From Candidatus Tayloriibacteriota bacterium (GTDB lineage Bacteria; Patescibacteriota; Minisyncoccia; Phycocordibacterales; PALSA-1337), in NCBI GenBank assembly GCA_026395105.1, contig JAPLZH010000032.1, positions 1 to 26,281 of the forward strand: a stretch of DNA of 26,281 bases. Direction: 5' to 3'. Shown one piece after another: positions 7,530 to 15,986 of this stretch; position 1 is the stretch's first letter; each line of letters opens with the position of its first letter. A model generated the notes under the pieces. The model was not told where the DNA came from. It was given only the letters and a program-made list of their open reading frames with translations, and did no database searches. The position numbers and the translations under genes are program-made.

Positions 7530-8432
7530 TTATATTTTAATGCCCCAAAAACCGAATACATATCCAGTGGTATAATCAGAATTTTGCATAAGATTATTTG
7601 TATTTAAAACAGTGAAATTACCAGTGTCTAATGCTTTTCTTTCGCTCATGGCCTTCATAAATGTTAGTAAGGTTTTACCAGAGTCTGCTTTAATGAGCGA
7701 AATCGCGCTTAAATCTGTATTCTTCACTATTTCTCCTGACATTTGATCGAGTGGTAAGGCTTGATTTGAAGATAAATAATGTGAGAAATCTACACTGGCA
7801 ATTAATACTGTCTCATCATCTAGTAATGAGGCTATTTCCTTACCTAGTGCTTCTGCCTGATTTTTGTCAGTATTTGAGCGTATAATAATCGGTGTTATTT
7901 TTGCTCCTGGAAATATTTTGCTAATAATTAATATTTGTGAACCCACAGAATGCTCAAGGTCAAATGGAGATTCCTCAATATTAGCCAATTTTTCATTTTT
8001 TAACTTAATAGCTAGGCCATCTATAGGTTTAACTTCGCCATATTCAGTAAAAAAGCTTTCATTCGATACAGTTATGGGTGATTCGCCTGAATTATTATGA
8101 TCGGGACCTATAATTATAAAGTTTTTTACTGATTGATTTAATTTAAGATTACTGTAGAAATTAACTAATAAAGGAATGGTAGTCGGAATATGGTGTGATA
8201 CTAAACCGCCATAAATGTGTTTTAAGCCAGCTACCTTTTCTGCTCGGCTAATTTTAAGTGCTGCATCTATCTCAGGAATATATTCATTCCACGCAGACTG
8301 ATGGTATTTTGTTTCGGTTTCATTGCCCCTAGAGGGAATTAGGCTAAATATAATCAGAAAAAAAACAATAAAGAGTAGGAGTGGTAATGCAAACCTCGAT
8401 TTAATATTATCTGATTGTGATTGAATCTTCAT
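7530..8432 (-). CDS. Membrane-anchored Memo-like protein (AmmeMemoRadiSam B family)
   Basis: A 300-residue protein with one N-terminal membrane segment (about residues 15-33) and a Memo-family domain outside the membrane. Memo-type motifs are in order: VSHHIP, the GPDHNN turn, EHSVGSQ and the VDFSHYL strand. Memo proteins resemble extradiol dioxygenases and bind iron or copper through two His and one Cys. Here the His positions are present, but the protein has no cysteine at all. The segment that should hold the Cys reads ADSGKTLLTFMKAM, apparently with Ser in its place. Metal chemistry may therefore differ or be lost. The gene overlaps the end of the macroglobulin-like gene by 26 nt, so the two are co-transcribed and probably work at the same surface. 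The substrate is unknown. Confidence 0.85.
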   Translation of the reverse strand: MKIQSQSDNIKSRFALPLLLFIVFFLIIFSLIPSRGNETETKYHQSAWNEYIPEIDAALKISRAEKVAGLKHIYGGLVSHHIPTTIPLLVNFYSNLKLNQSVKNFIIIGPDHNNSGESPITVSNESFFTEYGEVKPIDGLAIKLKNEKLANIEESPFDLEHSVGSQILIISKIFPGAKITPIIIRSNTDKNQAEALGKEIASLLDDETVLIASVDFSHYLSSNQALPLDQMSGEIVKNTDLSAISLIKADSGKTLLTFMKAMSERKALDTGNFTVLNTNNLMQNSDYTTGYVFGFWGIKI

Positions 8433-11400
8433 TTGATATTGTCATACTCTTTAAGCTCTTTAAAGACTGCAATAATGCTGGTTCTGCTTTGTAAGTACCC
8501 TTCGAAACGACTCTGGCATGATAGTAGATAGGCTGAGTAATATCTTTGCTGTTTAGTACAAAAGTTACCTTTTGATCATTTATTTCTGATGGATAGAGCC
8601 TGGACCCGTTAAATTGATTATACCCATTTCCTTCTATATCAATAGGGCGTAAGCCGCTTGGTAAATAGTCTATGATCTCATAAGAACCGTTTAATGCATT
8701 TGCGCTAAATTCTGGTTCTAGTCTAACTAATATATCGTCACCGTCTTTGAATTCATTTGTAGTGATACCATTTACTTCATAGGATCTACTAAGTGAAAGA
8801 TTTTTATCTTTAAGAATAGACTCTGGTGAATATTTTTGTTCATAAGATGATATTATTCCAATTTTTCCATTAATTTCCGACAGCTTAAATGACGCTAAGT
8901 CTTCTTTTGATAAATTTAATTCAAATAACTCTCCATTTTTTAAAGTCTTCTTTTCGCTTTTTAATCTTGTCTCATAGGCAAAACTAACTTCCTCAGTATT
9001 AAGCTGAGCTAAAGCGGATTTAATGTATAATAAACGTTCAAAATTATTTAGAGTTTCAGTCGGCGAATTTTGCTCTATATACATCACTAGTTTCGGTAAT
9101 TCCGGCTCTCCCAGGCTAGCCGTTAAAGCGGCGACTAAGGTGGTAGCTAGTATCGTCTCATCCCCTTTTAAGCCAGATACATATGCATAAGATGTTTCTA
9201 TAATTAAAGATGGTTTAATACTTTGTTCATAATATATTCGAGCTTCTTCCTTTGCACCCATAGAATCCAGTGCTAGTGCTATAAATATTTTATCTTTTAT
9301 GTTCAGCGCCTTATCATCCTTTATCTTCTGAATCTTTGTCAAAACTGGCTCATTAAAAGCCGTAAGTCCGTACAGAGCACGGGAAATTCTCGAAATATCT
9401 GATTTCGTATCATTTAATGATTGAAGGAGATAATTTTTTAGAGATGCCTGATCAGATTCTAAATTTTTGAAAAGATGAGCAGAGATAGCAGATAATTCTA
9501 AATCATCTGTACTATAAGGTAATAATCTTAATCCACCATCATATGTCTGATATTTTATGATTTGAAGATCTGGTAATTCATTCTTTTCTTTAAAATTTTC
9601 GTTAAGGAGAATATTTGCGATTAGCTTTGTGCCTTTTTGATCTAGTCTAATTCCATCTTCATAACTTAATAACTTGAGATCGTTGTACATTCTTCCCTGA
9701 TCAAAGGAGCCGATCGTAAGTGTCGTATAGCCCGAGGCACTACTTTTAATTTTTAAATCCCCAGTCCCTTCATAAAAGTCCGATGTACCTTTAGTAAAAT
9801 AACTACTTAAAACGTCTATTGGTCTAGTTAATGCATCAGAATAATCACCATTATTTGCCCTCATGGTAATCTCATAACTACCTACAGTTAGGGTTCCTAG
9901 TGGCACATTAACACTGTTTCCTCCTGATATTTTTATAATTTTCGACGGCAAAAATGAGCTCTCGACAGAATAATCTATACTATTAAGGTTTACTTCATTT
10001 CCGAACACTCTCAGTCTAAGTATTGGTTTATCTCCGGCTAGGTAAGTTTTATTAAGAGTTGCATCTATAAATAAAGGCAAGGTAACTGGTATATAGTATA
10101 TTTTTTTACCAGCATATAGATCTTTTGATACAGCCTGACTAGTCAAACGCCATGATGTTATGTTATCTGGTAACTTAAACTGAATTTTAGCGTAACCATT
10201 AGTGTCTGTTTCTATAGTTTTAAAGATAGCCATTTCCTGAATATTCGAGCGGGGCGTACCCTCATCACCCCCACCCTTCTCTGCCCCTCCAGAACTATTT
10301 GGAGGTGTATTTGAAACTCTTATTATCACCTGTGAATAAATATCTTTATAAAGATTATCTGTAATATCTATTTCATCTGGTTTTATGGAGAATACTGCTT
10401 CATCTAAAGCGGAAAGGTTCACCTCAGTTTTAACTGGATTATTATTTTTATCTGTTACTTTAATATCTAGATTTACTATATCCCCCGGCTTATAAATTTG
10501 CTTATCTTTTTTAATATCAATATTTAGTCTTCTTTCATTTGCATCAAATGAAATATTTTGGAAATAGGAGTTGTGGAATTGTCCATTTGCAAACCAGCTT
10601 GGCCATATTCCAATGTTTGGTATGTCTTTTAATTCGAATGTTGAATTATATTTAGGTGTATCCTGTATTTTATAACTGATATCGCCGTTATTAACGGACA
10701 TAAATAGATATTTGTTCTTTCCTTCAGTCGGCAATACACCCTGTCCATTTTGTAATTGAAGATTGATAGAATCACCAATTTTATAGTTCTCATTTGAATC
10801 TGGATTATATAAATATACATCCTGACTATATGCATCATAGTCTCTATTTAATCCTCCATAAACGTATTGAATATCTTTTGCTGTTCTACCAAAATTATCA
10901 TGAGTAGTAAAAGATAGTTTATAAGTTTTCTTATTTTCTGGGGTAAATGTAAACTGTGCTAATCCATTTTGATCAGCTACTATATCCTTTGATGTAACGG
11001 GTATTTCTTCTGTTTTATAGTAGTAGATCGGATATGTTAATTTGTTTATTTGATCATATCCAGTACTTGTTTGCTCTCTTATATAATTAATTTCTGTTAC
11101 GTCTATACTGGTTTTGGCACCAGAAACAGAATTTCCTAGATATTCTTCTGAGTTCCAGTAAGGCTCCCCACGAAAACTATTTTTAATAACAACCTCTCTA
11201 CTTTTTAATGAAAAAACAAAATTTGAATTTATATTTTTCTCTGATACTAAAGTGTTAATGTGCGGACCAAAGACAAAAACCAAAGAATTAGTACTAATTT
11301 GCCCTTCCTCAGATTTCGATGGTTTAACATTTACAGATAAATATGAAGGCCAATATCCTTGACTATCTACATATTCAGGAGTTATGACAAACGATCCCTC

Positions 11401-13113
11401 ACCGTTTGAGTCCAGGTTTATGGTTCCTTTATAATTTTTACCCATCGATGCATAAGCATTATATAGCAAGGATGTATTTGCAACTGGTGTTCCATCAAAG
11501 AATTCAGCCTTTACCTTAAAGGTAACGCTATCATCAGCAAAAACAATATTTTTATCTGGAGAAACTGAGATTTTGTAGGCCGGTTTTATATATGCTCCGA
11601 CAGTTACTGTTTGCCTCGTTATAACTTCAGATCCTTTTTTAAAGGTTAAATAATAAAGACCCGGCTTTAGATTTTCGAAGAGTAATTCGCCCGTTACGGT
11701 ATTATATTCAGTTGCTTTTAATTTAGTATGAGCATATGTAATAGTATTACTTTGATCATCACCCCAATAAAGGTTTGTTAATTCAACATCTATATCATCG
11801 CCCGCTACGCTTCCATCCCTGGGTTTGTCTATGGCCCAAAAGTGTATAGTATCAGTCGGTAAATATATATTTTTATTTAGTGAAATATAGTCCCACCAGG
11901 AGTCACCCTTACTTAAGGTAGAATTATAGCCATAAGAGCTTTCCATCGGAATCACTAAATCTCCCGTGGGGATCTTTGCGATAAAAAACTTTCTCTCGTT
12001 TGTAAGATAGTATGAGTATGAATTATCTTTTACTAACTCTTTTGGTGTATTGAAAACAGCTACACCGTCTGCACCAGATTTTCCTAACTCGGTATCATTA
12101 TAGAAGATTTGTGCATCTGAAATATCTTTTTCACTATTAATATCTTTTAACCATATTAAAGATTTTGCGCTAGAAAATGCAGAAAAGTTAGCTACGGGGT
12201 TTACCTGGAACCATGAAATATCGAGTGTTTTACCTGAAGATATAATTATAGCGTAGTAACCGACTTTGAATTCCTGAGGCATTCTAAGTGTGTATGAATA
12301 GTTCACCTTCTCCAGTAAAAAATCTCCTCCGAATACCTTTTTATTTTCAGGTAATTTACCAGTCAAATCTGAATAGTAGCGCACCCAGGGTGTTTCAGAC
12401 TGAATATTATTTACTGAATCAATAAATTCTTTAGCCGAGTCAAATCTATATACATTTGCTGTTACTTTGGTGACATTATATGCGTCAATACCGAAAAGAA
12501 TATCTGAACTAGGTTTGAATTCGGTGAATTGCCTAGAGAAAGATAGAGAAGAGGATTGATTTCCTGAGTAATTTAGACTTGTTTGGAATTGTATTATCTT
12601 CTCTTCACTTAAAATATCTTTTGAACTTTTGGAACCTAAACCTGCTTTTATTTTTACAGTGTATACAGTCCTCTCGTTTAGAGGGTTGTCTGGAATAAAG
12701 CTAACAATATTTGCAGACACTTTAAATTTACCCGTAATTTTTGGAGAAATTTCAATATAACTTTCTGGATCACTCACATCATCCCTATTAAAATATAATT
12801 CAATTCCAGTATTAGTTGGTACATTAAGCGCTCTATCTCCCGGAATCGCAGATGTTACCTGAAAAGGTGCTTTTACCTGATATGCCCAGCTAAAAATATG
12901 TTTTGCTATAGGGCCTTTTGATACTTCTATAGAGTAAATCTGATTAGTTTTAAGTTCTTCTTTGGGTATTATTTCATAAGTATTTTCCTGTGCTAAAACT
13001 TTCTTAATACTGAAATCGATGCTAGGAATAGTTTTTATGTATTTCTCGAGGACTTGAGTCGAAAGTGATGCAGTAGTTTTTAAAATAAAATGACTATTTG
13101 GTGCTATACCCAT
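8407..13113 (-). CDS. Giant alpha-2-macroglobulin-like surface protein, thioester lost
   Basis: A 1568-residue open frame with the bacterial alpha-2-macroglobulin layout. SbsA/Big_5-type Ig domains come first (FQVTSAIPGDRALNVPTNT), then an MG2-like domain near 410-430 (NIYLPTDTIHFWAIDKPR), MG domains, the bait-region-associated domain near 873-906 (YKPGDIVNLDIKVTDKNN, LSALDEAVFSI), a Gly-rich insert near 936-959, the A2M family domain near 966-990 (TDTNGYAKIQFKLPDN, SWRL) and a helical thioester-like domain. Where the CxEQ thioester is expected (about 1147) it reads YEDGIRLDQ, and I find no cysteine anywhere in the protein. A C-terminal domain (about 1441 on) resembles the receptor-binding/BG3 region. 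Relatives trap proteases; without a thioester only physical trapping or a structural role remains. This ATG is preceded by AGGAG at 5-nt spacing but lacks a signal peptide. The same frame continues upstream through one TAA into a signal anchor (listed separately), so the natural gene very likely began at 13248. Confidence 0.88.
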   Translation of the reverse strand: MGIAPNSHFILKTTASLSTQVLEKYIKTIPSIDFSIKKVLAQENTYEIIPKEELKTNQIYSIEVSKGPIAKHIFSWAYQVKAPFQVTSAIPGDRALNVPTNTGIELYFNRDDVSDPESYIEISPKITGKFKVSANIVSFIPDNPLNERTVYTVKIKAGLGSKSSKDILSEEKIIQFQTSLNYSGNQSSSLSFSRQFTEFKPSSDILFGIDAYNVTKVTANVYRFDSAKEFIDSVNNIQSETPWVRYYSDLTGKLPENKKVFGGDFLLEKVNYSYTLRMPQEFKVGYYAIIISSGKTLDISWFQVNPVANFSAFSSAKSLIWLKDINSEKDISDAQIFYNDTELGKSGADGVAVFNTPKELVKDNSYSYYLTNERKFFIAKIPTGDLVIPMESSYGYNSTLSKGDSWWDYISLNKNIYLPTDTIHFWAIDKPRDGSVAGDDIDVELTNLYWGDDQSNTITYAHTKLKATEYNTVTGELLFENLKPGLYYLTFKKGSEVITRQTVTVGAYIKPAYKISVSPDKNIVFADDSVTFKVKAEFFDGTPVANTSLLYNAYASMGKNYKGTINLDSNGEGSFVITPEYVDSQGYWPSYLSVNVKPSKSEEGQISTNSLVFVFGPHINTLVSEKNINSNFVFSLKSREVVIKNSFRGEPYWNSEEYLGNSVSGAKTSIDVTEINYIREQTSTGYDQINKLTYPIYYYKTEEIPVTSKDIVADQNGLAQFTFTPENKKTYKLSFTTHDNFGRTAKDIQYVYGGLNRDYDAYSQDVYLYNPDSNENYKIGDSINLQLQNGQGVLPTEGKNKYLFMSVNNGDISYKIQDTPKYNSTFELKDIPNIGIWPSWFANGQFHNSYFQNISFDANERRLNIDIKKDKQIYKPGDIVNLDIKVTDKNNNPVKTEVNLSALDEAVFSIKPDEIDITDNLYKDIYSQVIIRVSNTPPNSSGGAEKGGGDEGTPRSNIQEMAIFKTIETDTNGYAKIQFKLPDNITSWRLTSQAVSKDLYAGKKIYYIPVTLPLFIDATLNKTYLAGDKPILRLRVFGNEVNLNSIDYSVESSFLPSKIIKISGGNSVNVPLGTLTVGSYEITMRANNGDYSDALTRPIDVLSSYFTKGTSDFYEGTGDLKIKSSASGYTTLTIGSFDQGRMYNDLKLLSYEDGIRLDQKGTKLIANILLNENFKEKNELPDLQIIKYQTYDGGLRLLPYSTDDLELSAISAHLFKNLESDQASLKNYLLQSLNDTKSDISRISRALYGLTAFNEPVLTKIQKIKDDKALNIKDKIFIALALDSMGAKEEARIYYEQSIKPSLIIETSYAYVSGLKGDETILATTLVAALTASLGEPELPKLVMYIEQNSPTETLNNFERLLYIKSALAQLNTEEVSFAYETRLKSEKKTLKNGELFELNLSKEDLASFKLSEINGKIGIISSYEQKYSPESILKDKNLSLSRSYEVNGITTNEFKDGDDILVRLEPEFSANALNGSYEIIDYLPSGLRPIDIEGNGYNQFNGSRLYPSEINDQKVTFVLNSKDITQPIYYHARVVSKGTYKAEPALLQSLKSLKSMTISNEDSITIR

Positions 13114-13152
13114 CGCATCTCCTACACTGGCCTTTAGATCAAATTCTGAAAT

Positions 13153-13248
13153 TTACGTTTTATAAACATTTGACTGATAGACAAAAAACACTATTCCTAA
13201 AATTATTAGAAATACTATACTGATTAAATACAATTTATATTTATTCAT
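13153..13248 (-). pseudogene. Detached signal-anchor start of the macroglobulin-like gene
   Basis: From ATG at 13248 the minus strand encodes 31 residues, a typical signal anchor (MNKYKLYLISIVFLIILG, then VFFVYQS), ending at TAA (13153-13155). After the stop the same frame runs on without interruption (ISEFDLKASVGDA) into the 1568-residue macroglobulin-like protein. Those 14 codons look like the first strand of its first Ig-like domain. One changed base in a single codon therefore separates export signal and body. It may be a true nonsense mutation, a sequencing or assembly error, or a read-through site. I see no Shine-Dalgarno before the 13248 ATG, which is normal in this window. Confidence 0.75.
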
Positions 13249-13307
13249 TTTATTTTGTAAGATTTCTTTAATAATACTATAATCCATAGTAAATATCTAT
13301 TTTATAC

Positions 13308-13333
13308 AAAAAGCCACGGTTCGATCCGTGGCT
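13308..13333 (-). terminator. Intrinsic terminator of the 88-residue membrane protein gene
   Basis: Reading the minus strand, AGCCACGG-ATCGAA-CCGTGGCT forms an 8-bp GC-rich perfect stem with a 6-nt loop, followed directly by TTTTTGT. It lies 18 nt past the stop codon of the small membrane protein gene. Confidence 0.85.
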
Positions 13334-13351
13334 GGAAGCGAAAAAAGTTCT

Positions 13352-13618
13352 TTAGCCTCCTCTCTTATCGGCCTTACAAAAGCTAATGGCTAATAGAGAG
13401 AGATGACCAAGGAATGAAAATCCCAACAAAAAGGCGATTTTAGCTAGGCTCCATCCATCCTGCATATAATGCCCGAGTGAAAAGATTATGGAACCGGTAA
13501 TCCCGCTAAGGACGTAGAATAGAATTATGGAGTATTCCGTGCACCCGTAAAGCATTCCACTTAAGGTGACATTTATACAGAGGAACAATCTAGCAACAAA
13601 TATTTGTAATTTCGACAT
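13352..13618 (-). CDS. Small three-segment membrane protein, unknown function
   Basis: An 88-residue hydrophobic protein with likely membrane spans near residues 7-25, 29-48 and 58-80 and a charged tail (KADKRGG). I do not recognise the family. The gene is well supported: AGAAAGG lies 6 nt before the ATG, the clearest Shine-Dalgarno sequence in the window, and a strong intrinsic terminator follows the stop. Its base composition is richer in GC than the AT-rich macroglobulin gene next door, and it contains four cysteines, unlike the cysteine-free surface proteins nearby. These features hint that it was acquired separately. A weak promoter candidate (TTGCTT, 17 nt, TATAGA) overlaps the end of the inverted repeat upstream; I do not trust it enough to list. 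Confidence 0.7.
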   Translation of the reverse strand: MSKLQIFVARLFLCINVTLSGMLYGCTEYSIILFYVLSGITGSIIFSLGHYMQDGWSLAKIAFLLGFSFLGHLSLLAISFCKADKRGG

Positions 13619-13689
13619 GATAAACCTTTCTTAACTGCAAAATTTTGAGACTAAAGTTTAATTATCTATAGCTCCAACGCATAAAGTAA

Positions 13690-13802
13690 GCAAATAAAAA
13701 TAGAAGTTTTTAAAATACCTTGCGGAGCGCGACTGGCGCGAGCAGAGCAAATTTTCAGCAGAAAATTATGCGGGTATTTTAAAAACTTCTATTTTTATTT
13801 GC
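13690..13802. repeat. Perfect 30-bp inverted repeat with structured 53-nt loop
   Basis: Arms at 13690-13719 and 13773-13802 are exact reverse complements over 30 bp (outer end GCAAATAAAAATAG, inner end AAAATACC). The 53-nt centre contains a second hairpin (AATTTTC-AGCA-GAAAATT) and a GCGC-rich palindromic stretch, making it far more GC-rich than the arms. The element starts 5 nt after the rpsI stop codon. On the minus strand the 3' arm ends in a T-rich run, so it could act as the terminator of the ribosomal protein operon. Its arm length, perfection and structured core also fit a miniature inverted-repeat element. No target-site duplication or transposase is visible. Confidence 0.85.
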
Positions 13803-13807
13803 AACCA

Positions 13808-14209
13808 CTATCTCTTTGACCACTGTGGCGCCTTTCTCGCCTTCTTCAAACCGAACTTTCGGCGTTCTTTAGAACGAGGATCGCGCTTTAGAAAACCTTC
13901 CTTTTTTAGGCCCTTTCTAAGCTCTATATCATAAGTGATAAGTGCACGAGCGAATGCATGTCTAAATGCCTCAGCCTGAGAGTGAATTCCTCCGCCTGAT
14001 AGAAGACTAGTGACTTTCCATTTAGCTGCTATGCCGGACTTCGTGAGTGCGTCAGTAGCCGTCATTCTTAATTCAGGAGTAGGAAAATATGTATTTAAAT
14101 CTTTGCCGTTTAATTCATAAGACATCTTAGGAGATTCAGAAATGCGAATCCTAGCTATAGATGTTTTTCTTCTTCCGACGGCTTCTATGTATTTTACTGT
14201 GTCTTTCAT
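13808..14209 (-). CDS. rpsI: 30S ribosomal protein S9
   Basis: A 133-residue protein matching S9 over its full length: EAVGRRKTSIARIRI at the start, GGGIHSQAEAFRHAFARAL in the middle and the basic C-terminal tail KKARKAPQWSKR, whose last Lys-Arg reaches the tRNA in the ribosomal P site. It is the last gene of the cluster, 11 nt after rplM, the universal partner of rpsI. The long inverted repeat follows 5 nt after the stop. Confidence 0.98.
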   Translation of the reverse strand: MKDTVKYIEAVGRRKTSIARIRISESPKMSYELNGKDLNTYFPTPELRMTATDALTKSGIAAKWKVTSLLSGGGIHSQAEAFRHAFARALITYDIELRKGLKKEGFLKRDPRSKERRKFGLKKARKAPQWSKR

Positions 14210-14220
14210 ATTACTTTCTA

Positions 14221-14574
14221 TTATTCTGTAACCTTAAGGTTATTAATCATGATCTTTCGGAGCTTATTCTTCGGAAGCATTCCGTTAACAGCTCTCTTAA
14301 AAGCTTCTCCGTAGCCCTTCTTCGTTATGATTTCATCTAATCTTTCATCATAAAGACCTCCGCGGAAACCTGTATAAGTTCTATAAATAGTATCTGTTTT
14401 CTTTTTCTCAGATATTTTTGCCTTTGAACAGTTAGCTATAGTTACTTCGACATTTGGAGCTACGTTTTTTGCAAAAGTAGTTAGGTTTTTTCCTATCAAA
14501 ATGGAAGCTGCTTCTGTAGCTACTCTGCCTATCGCTCTATTTGACGCGTCTATTGTGTATTTTATCTTTGTCAT
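14221..14574 (-). CDS. rplM: 50S ribosomal protein L13, short form
   Basis: L13 is an early assembly protein of the large subunit. This copy has 117 residues against about 142 in E. coli. The core is present (IDASNRAIGRVATEAA, RTYTGFRGGLYDERLDEI, AVNGMLPKNKLRKIM). Missing are the ends: the N-terminal extension before the first strand, and the C-terminal segment that normally follows the LPKN motif. The gene lies 4 nt after rplQ and 11 nt before rpsI in the conserved order. Confidence 0.97.
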   Translation of the reverse strand: MTKIKYTIDASNRAIGRVATEAASILIGKNLTTFAKNVAPNVEVTIANCSKAKISEKKKTDTIYRTYTGFRGGLYDERLDEIITKKGYGEAFKRAVNGMLPKNKLRKIMINNLKVTE

Positions 14575-14578
14575 GGTA

Positions 14579-14932
14579 TTACTTTACAAATTCGATTAAT
14601 GCCATAAATGCTGCGTCGTGATTTCGGCGAGGTAATTTGACGATGCGAGTATATCCTCCAGCTCTTTCTTTAAAAGATGGAGCGATTTCCTTAACTAAAA
14701 TTTCTGCTACTTCTGTATCATGAAGATCAGATATTAAAAGGCGTCGTGATGCTAATGTCCCCTTCTTTGCCTTAGTAACTGCCTTTTCTATGAATGGACG
14801 AAGTTCCTTTGCCTTAGCTAAAGTAGTGGTTATTCTCTTCTTTAGGACGAGGGATCGTGCGAGCGAAAGCATCAGAGCATTTCTCTGATTTTTCTCTCTG
14901 CCGAATTTTCTAATTTTGCTGTGATGTTTCAT
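14579..14932 (-). CDS. rplQ: 50S ribosomal protein L17
   Basis: A 117-residue L17, a large-subunit protein near the peptide exit tunnel. It shows the conserved start (MKHHSKIRKFGREKNQRNALM), the middle segment RITTTLAKAKELRPFIEKAVT and a C-terminal GGYTRIVKLPRRNHDAA. It follows rpoA at 20 nt, as in most bacteria. Length is normal. Confidence 0.98.
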   Translation of the reverse strand: MKHHSKIRKFGREKNQRNALMLSLARSLVLKKRITTTLAKAKELRPFIEKAVTKAKKGTLASRRLLISDLHDTEVAEILVKEIAPSFKERAGGYTRIVKLPRRNHDAAFMALIEFVK

Positions 14933-14952
14933 GTTAATTCTAAGACTTCAGA

Positions 14953-15939
14953 TTACTTTAATGATATTCCGTAATTCGCTAATACTTTTTTAATTTCCTG
15001 TATTCCCTTATTTCCCAAACCATCTATATCTAAAATATCAGCTTCTTTCTTTCTAGCTAATCCGCCGACTGTGCGAATATTAGCATTCGAAAGGGCTTTT
15101 ACTGATCTAGGTGATAGGCCGATGGCGTCTATTCTAGTCTTTAGGAATTCAGTGTCTAATTCCTTCTTTTCTTCTCCCTTTTCTCCCTCCTCACCTTCTA
15201 CTCCAGAAACTTCTGTAGTAGCTACTCTTTCTGCTACGACTTCTTCCTTCTCTTCGAATCCGATAACAGCTTTTAGCTGTTCAATCATGATTTTAATAGA
15301 ATGCTGAAGCGCAGTAGATGGAGAAACTGTACCATCTGTTTCGACATAGAATTTTAAGCGGTTAAAATCTGTTCTTTCTCCAACACGCATATTCTCTACT
15401 TCATAGTTAACTTTTAGAATAGGCGTAAAACGGGCATCTAGAGCTATGCTTCCTATATCTACCTTTTCCTTATGAAGAGCTTCCTTAGTGACATAGCCGA
15501 GACCTTTTTCCACTGTCATTTCCATTTCAAAGTCAGTATTTTTATCTGCTATAGTGCAAATATATGACTCTGGAGAAATGATTTCTACCTGAGAAGGAGC
15601 TGTAATATCCGCTGCTATAACTGACTTAGGGCCCTTTACCTTAATAGTGATAGTCTGAGCTTCATCACCATTTAATTTCAAACGCATCTTCTTCAAGTTA
15701 AGAAGAATTGTAATGACATCCTCTTTAACACCAGAGATCACTGAAAATTCATGGCTCACGCCATTTATTTTAACTTTCGTGATCGCTGCACCTGGAAGAG
15801 ATGACAAAATGATTCGGCGAAGTGAATTGCCGAGCGTGTGACCGTAGCCGGGATAGAGGCCATCTATCTCGTATATTCCGACGAATCCTTCTTCCTTAAT
15901 GATTCGTGGTTTTGATGGCAAAAGTACGCTCTCTGACAT
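14953..15939 (-). CDS. rpoA: RNA polymerase alpha subunit
   Basis: A 328-residue alpha subunit, which dimerises to start RNA polymerase assembly. The N-terminal domain shows GHTLGNSLRRIILSSLPG and the FTPILKVNYEVENMRVG dimer/assembly region. The C-terminal domain (about 265-328) contains IGLSPRSVKALSNANIRTVGGL and IDGLGNKGIQEIKKVL, the helix-hairpin-helix part that touches DNA and activators. The linker (about 232-262) is unusually acidic and Glu/Gly-rich. The gene sits between rpsD and rplQ, the usual place. A retained C-terminal domain means UP-element and activator contacts remain possible. Confidence 0.98.
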   Translation of the reverse strand: MSESVLLPSKPRIIKEEGFVGIYEIDGLYPGYGHTLGNSLRRIILSSLPGAAITKVKINGVSHEFSVISGVKEDVITILLNLKKMRLKLNGDEAQTITIKVKGPKSVIAADITAPSQVEIISPESYICTIADKNTDFEMEMTVEKGLGYVTKEALHKEKVDIGSIALDARFTPILKVNYEVENMRVGERTDFNRLKFYVETDGTVSPSTALQHSIKIMIEQLKAVIGFEEKEEVVAERVATTEVSGVEGEEGEKGEEKKELDTEFLKTRIDAIGLSPRSVKALSNANIRTVGGLARKKEADILDIDGLGNKGIQEIKKVLANYGISLK

Positions 15940-15986
15940 AATTATTAATTTAAAAAATAATTTACCTATGAATGAGTACTATACCA

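Noticed and set aside
13153..13155. Alternative genetic code explaining the in-frame stop
   Set aside because: The codon is TAA, while the known CPR recoding is TGA to Gly; TAA and TGA are both used as normal terminators elsewhere in this window.
13656..13712. Promoter TTGCTT, 17 nt, TATAGA upstream of the 88-residue gene
   Set aside because: The -10 lacks the important final T and the -35 overlaps the inverted repeat arm; too weak to list.
13690..13802. Inverted repeat as the ends of an insertion sequence
   Set aside because: Only 53 nt lie between the arms, there is no transposase and no target-site duplication, so at most it is a miniature element.
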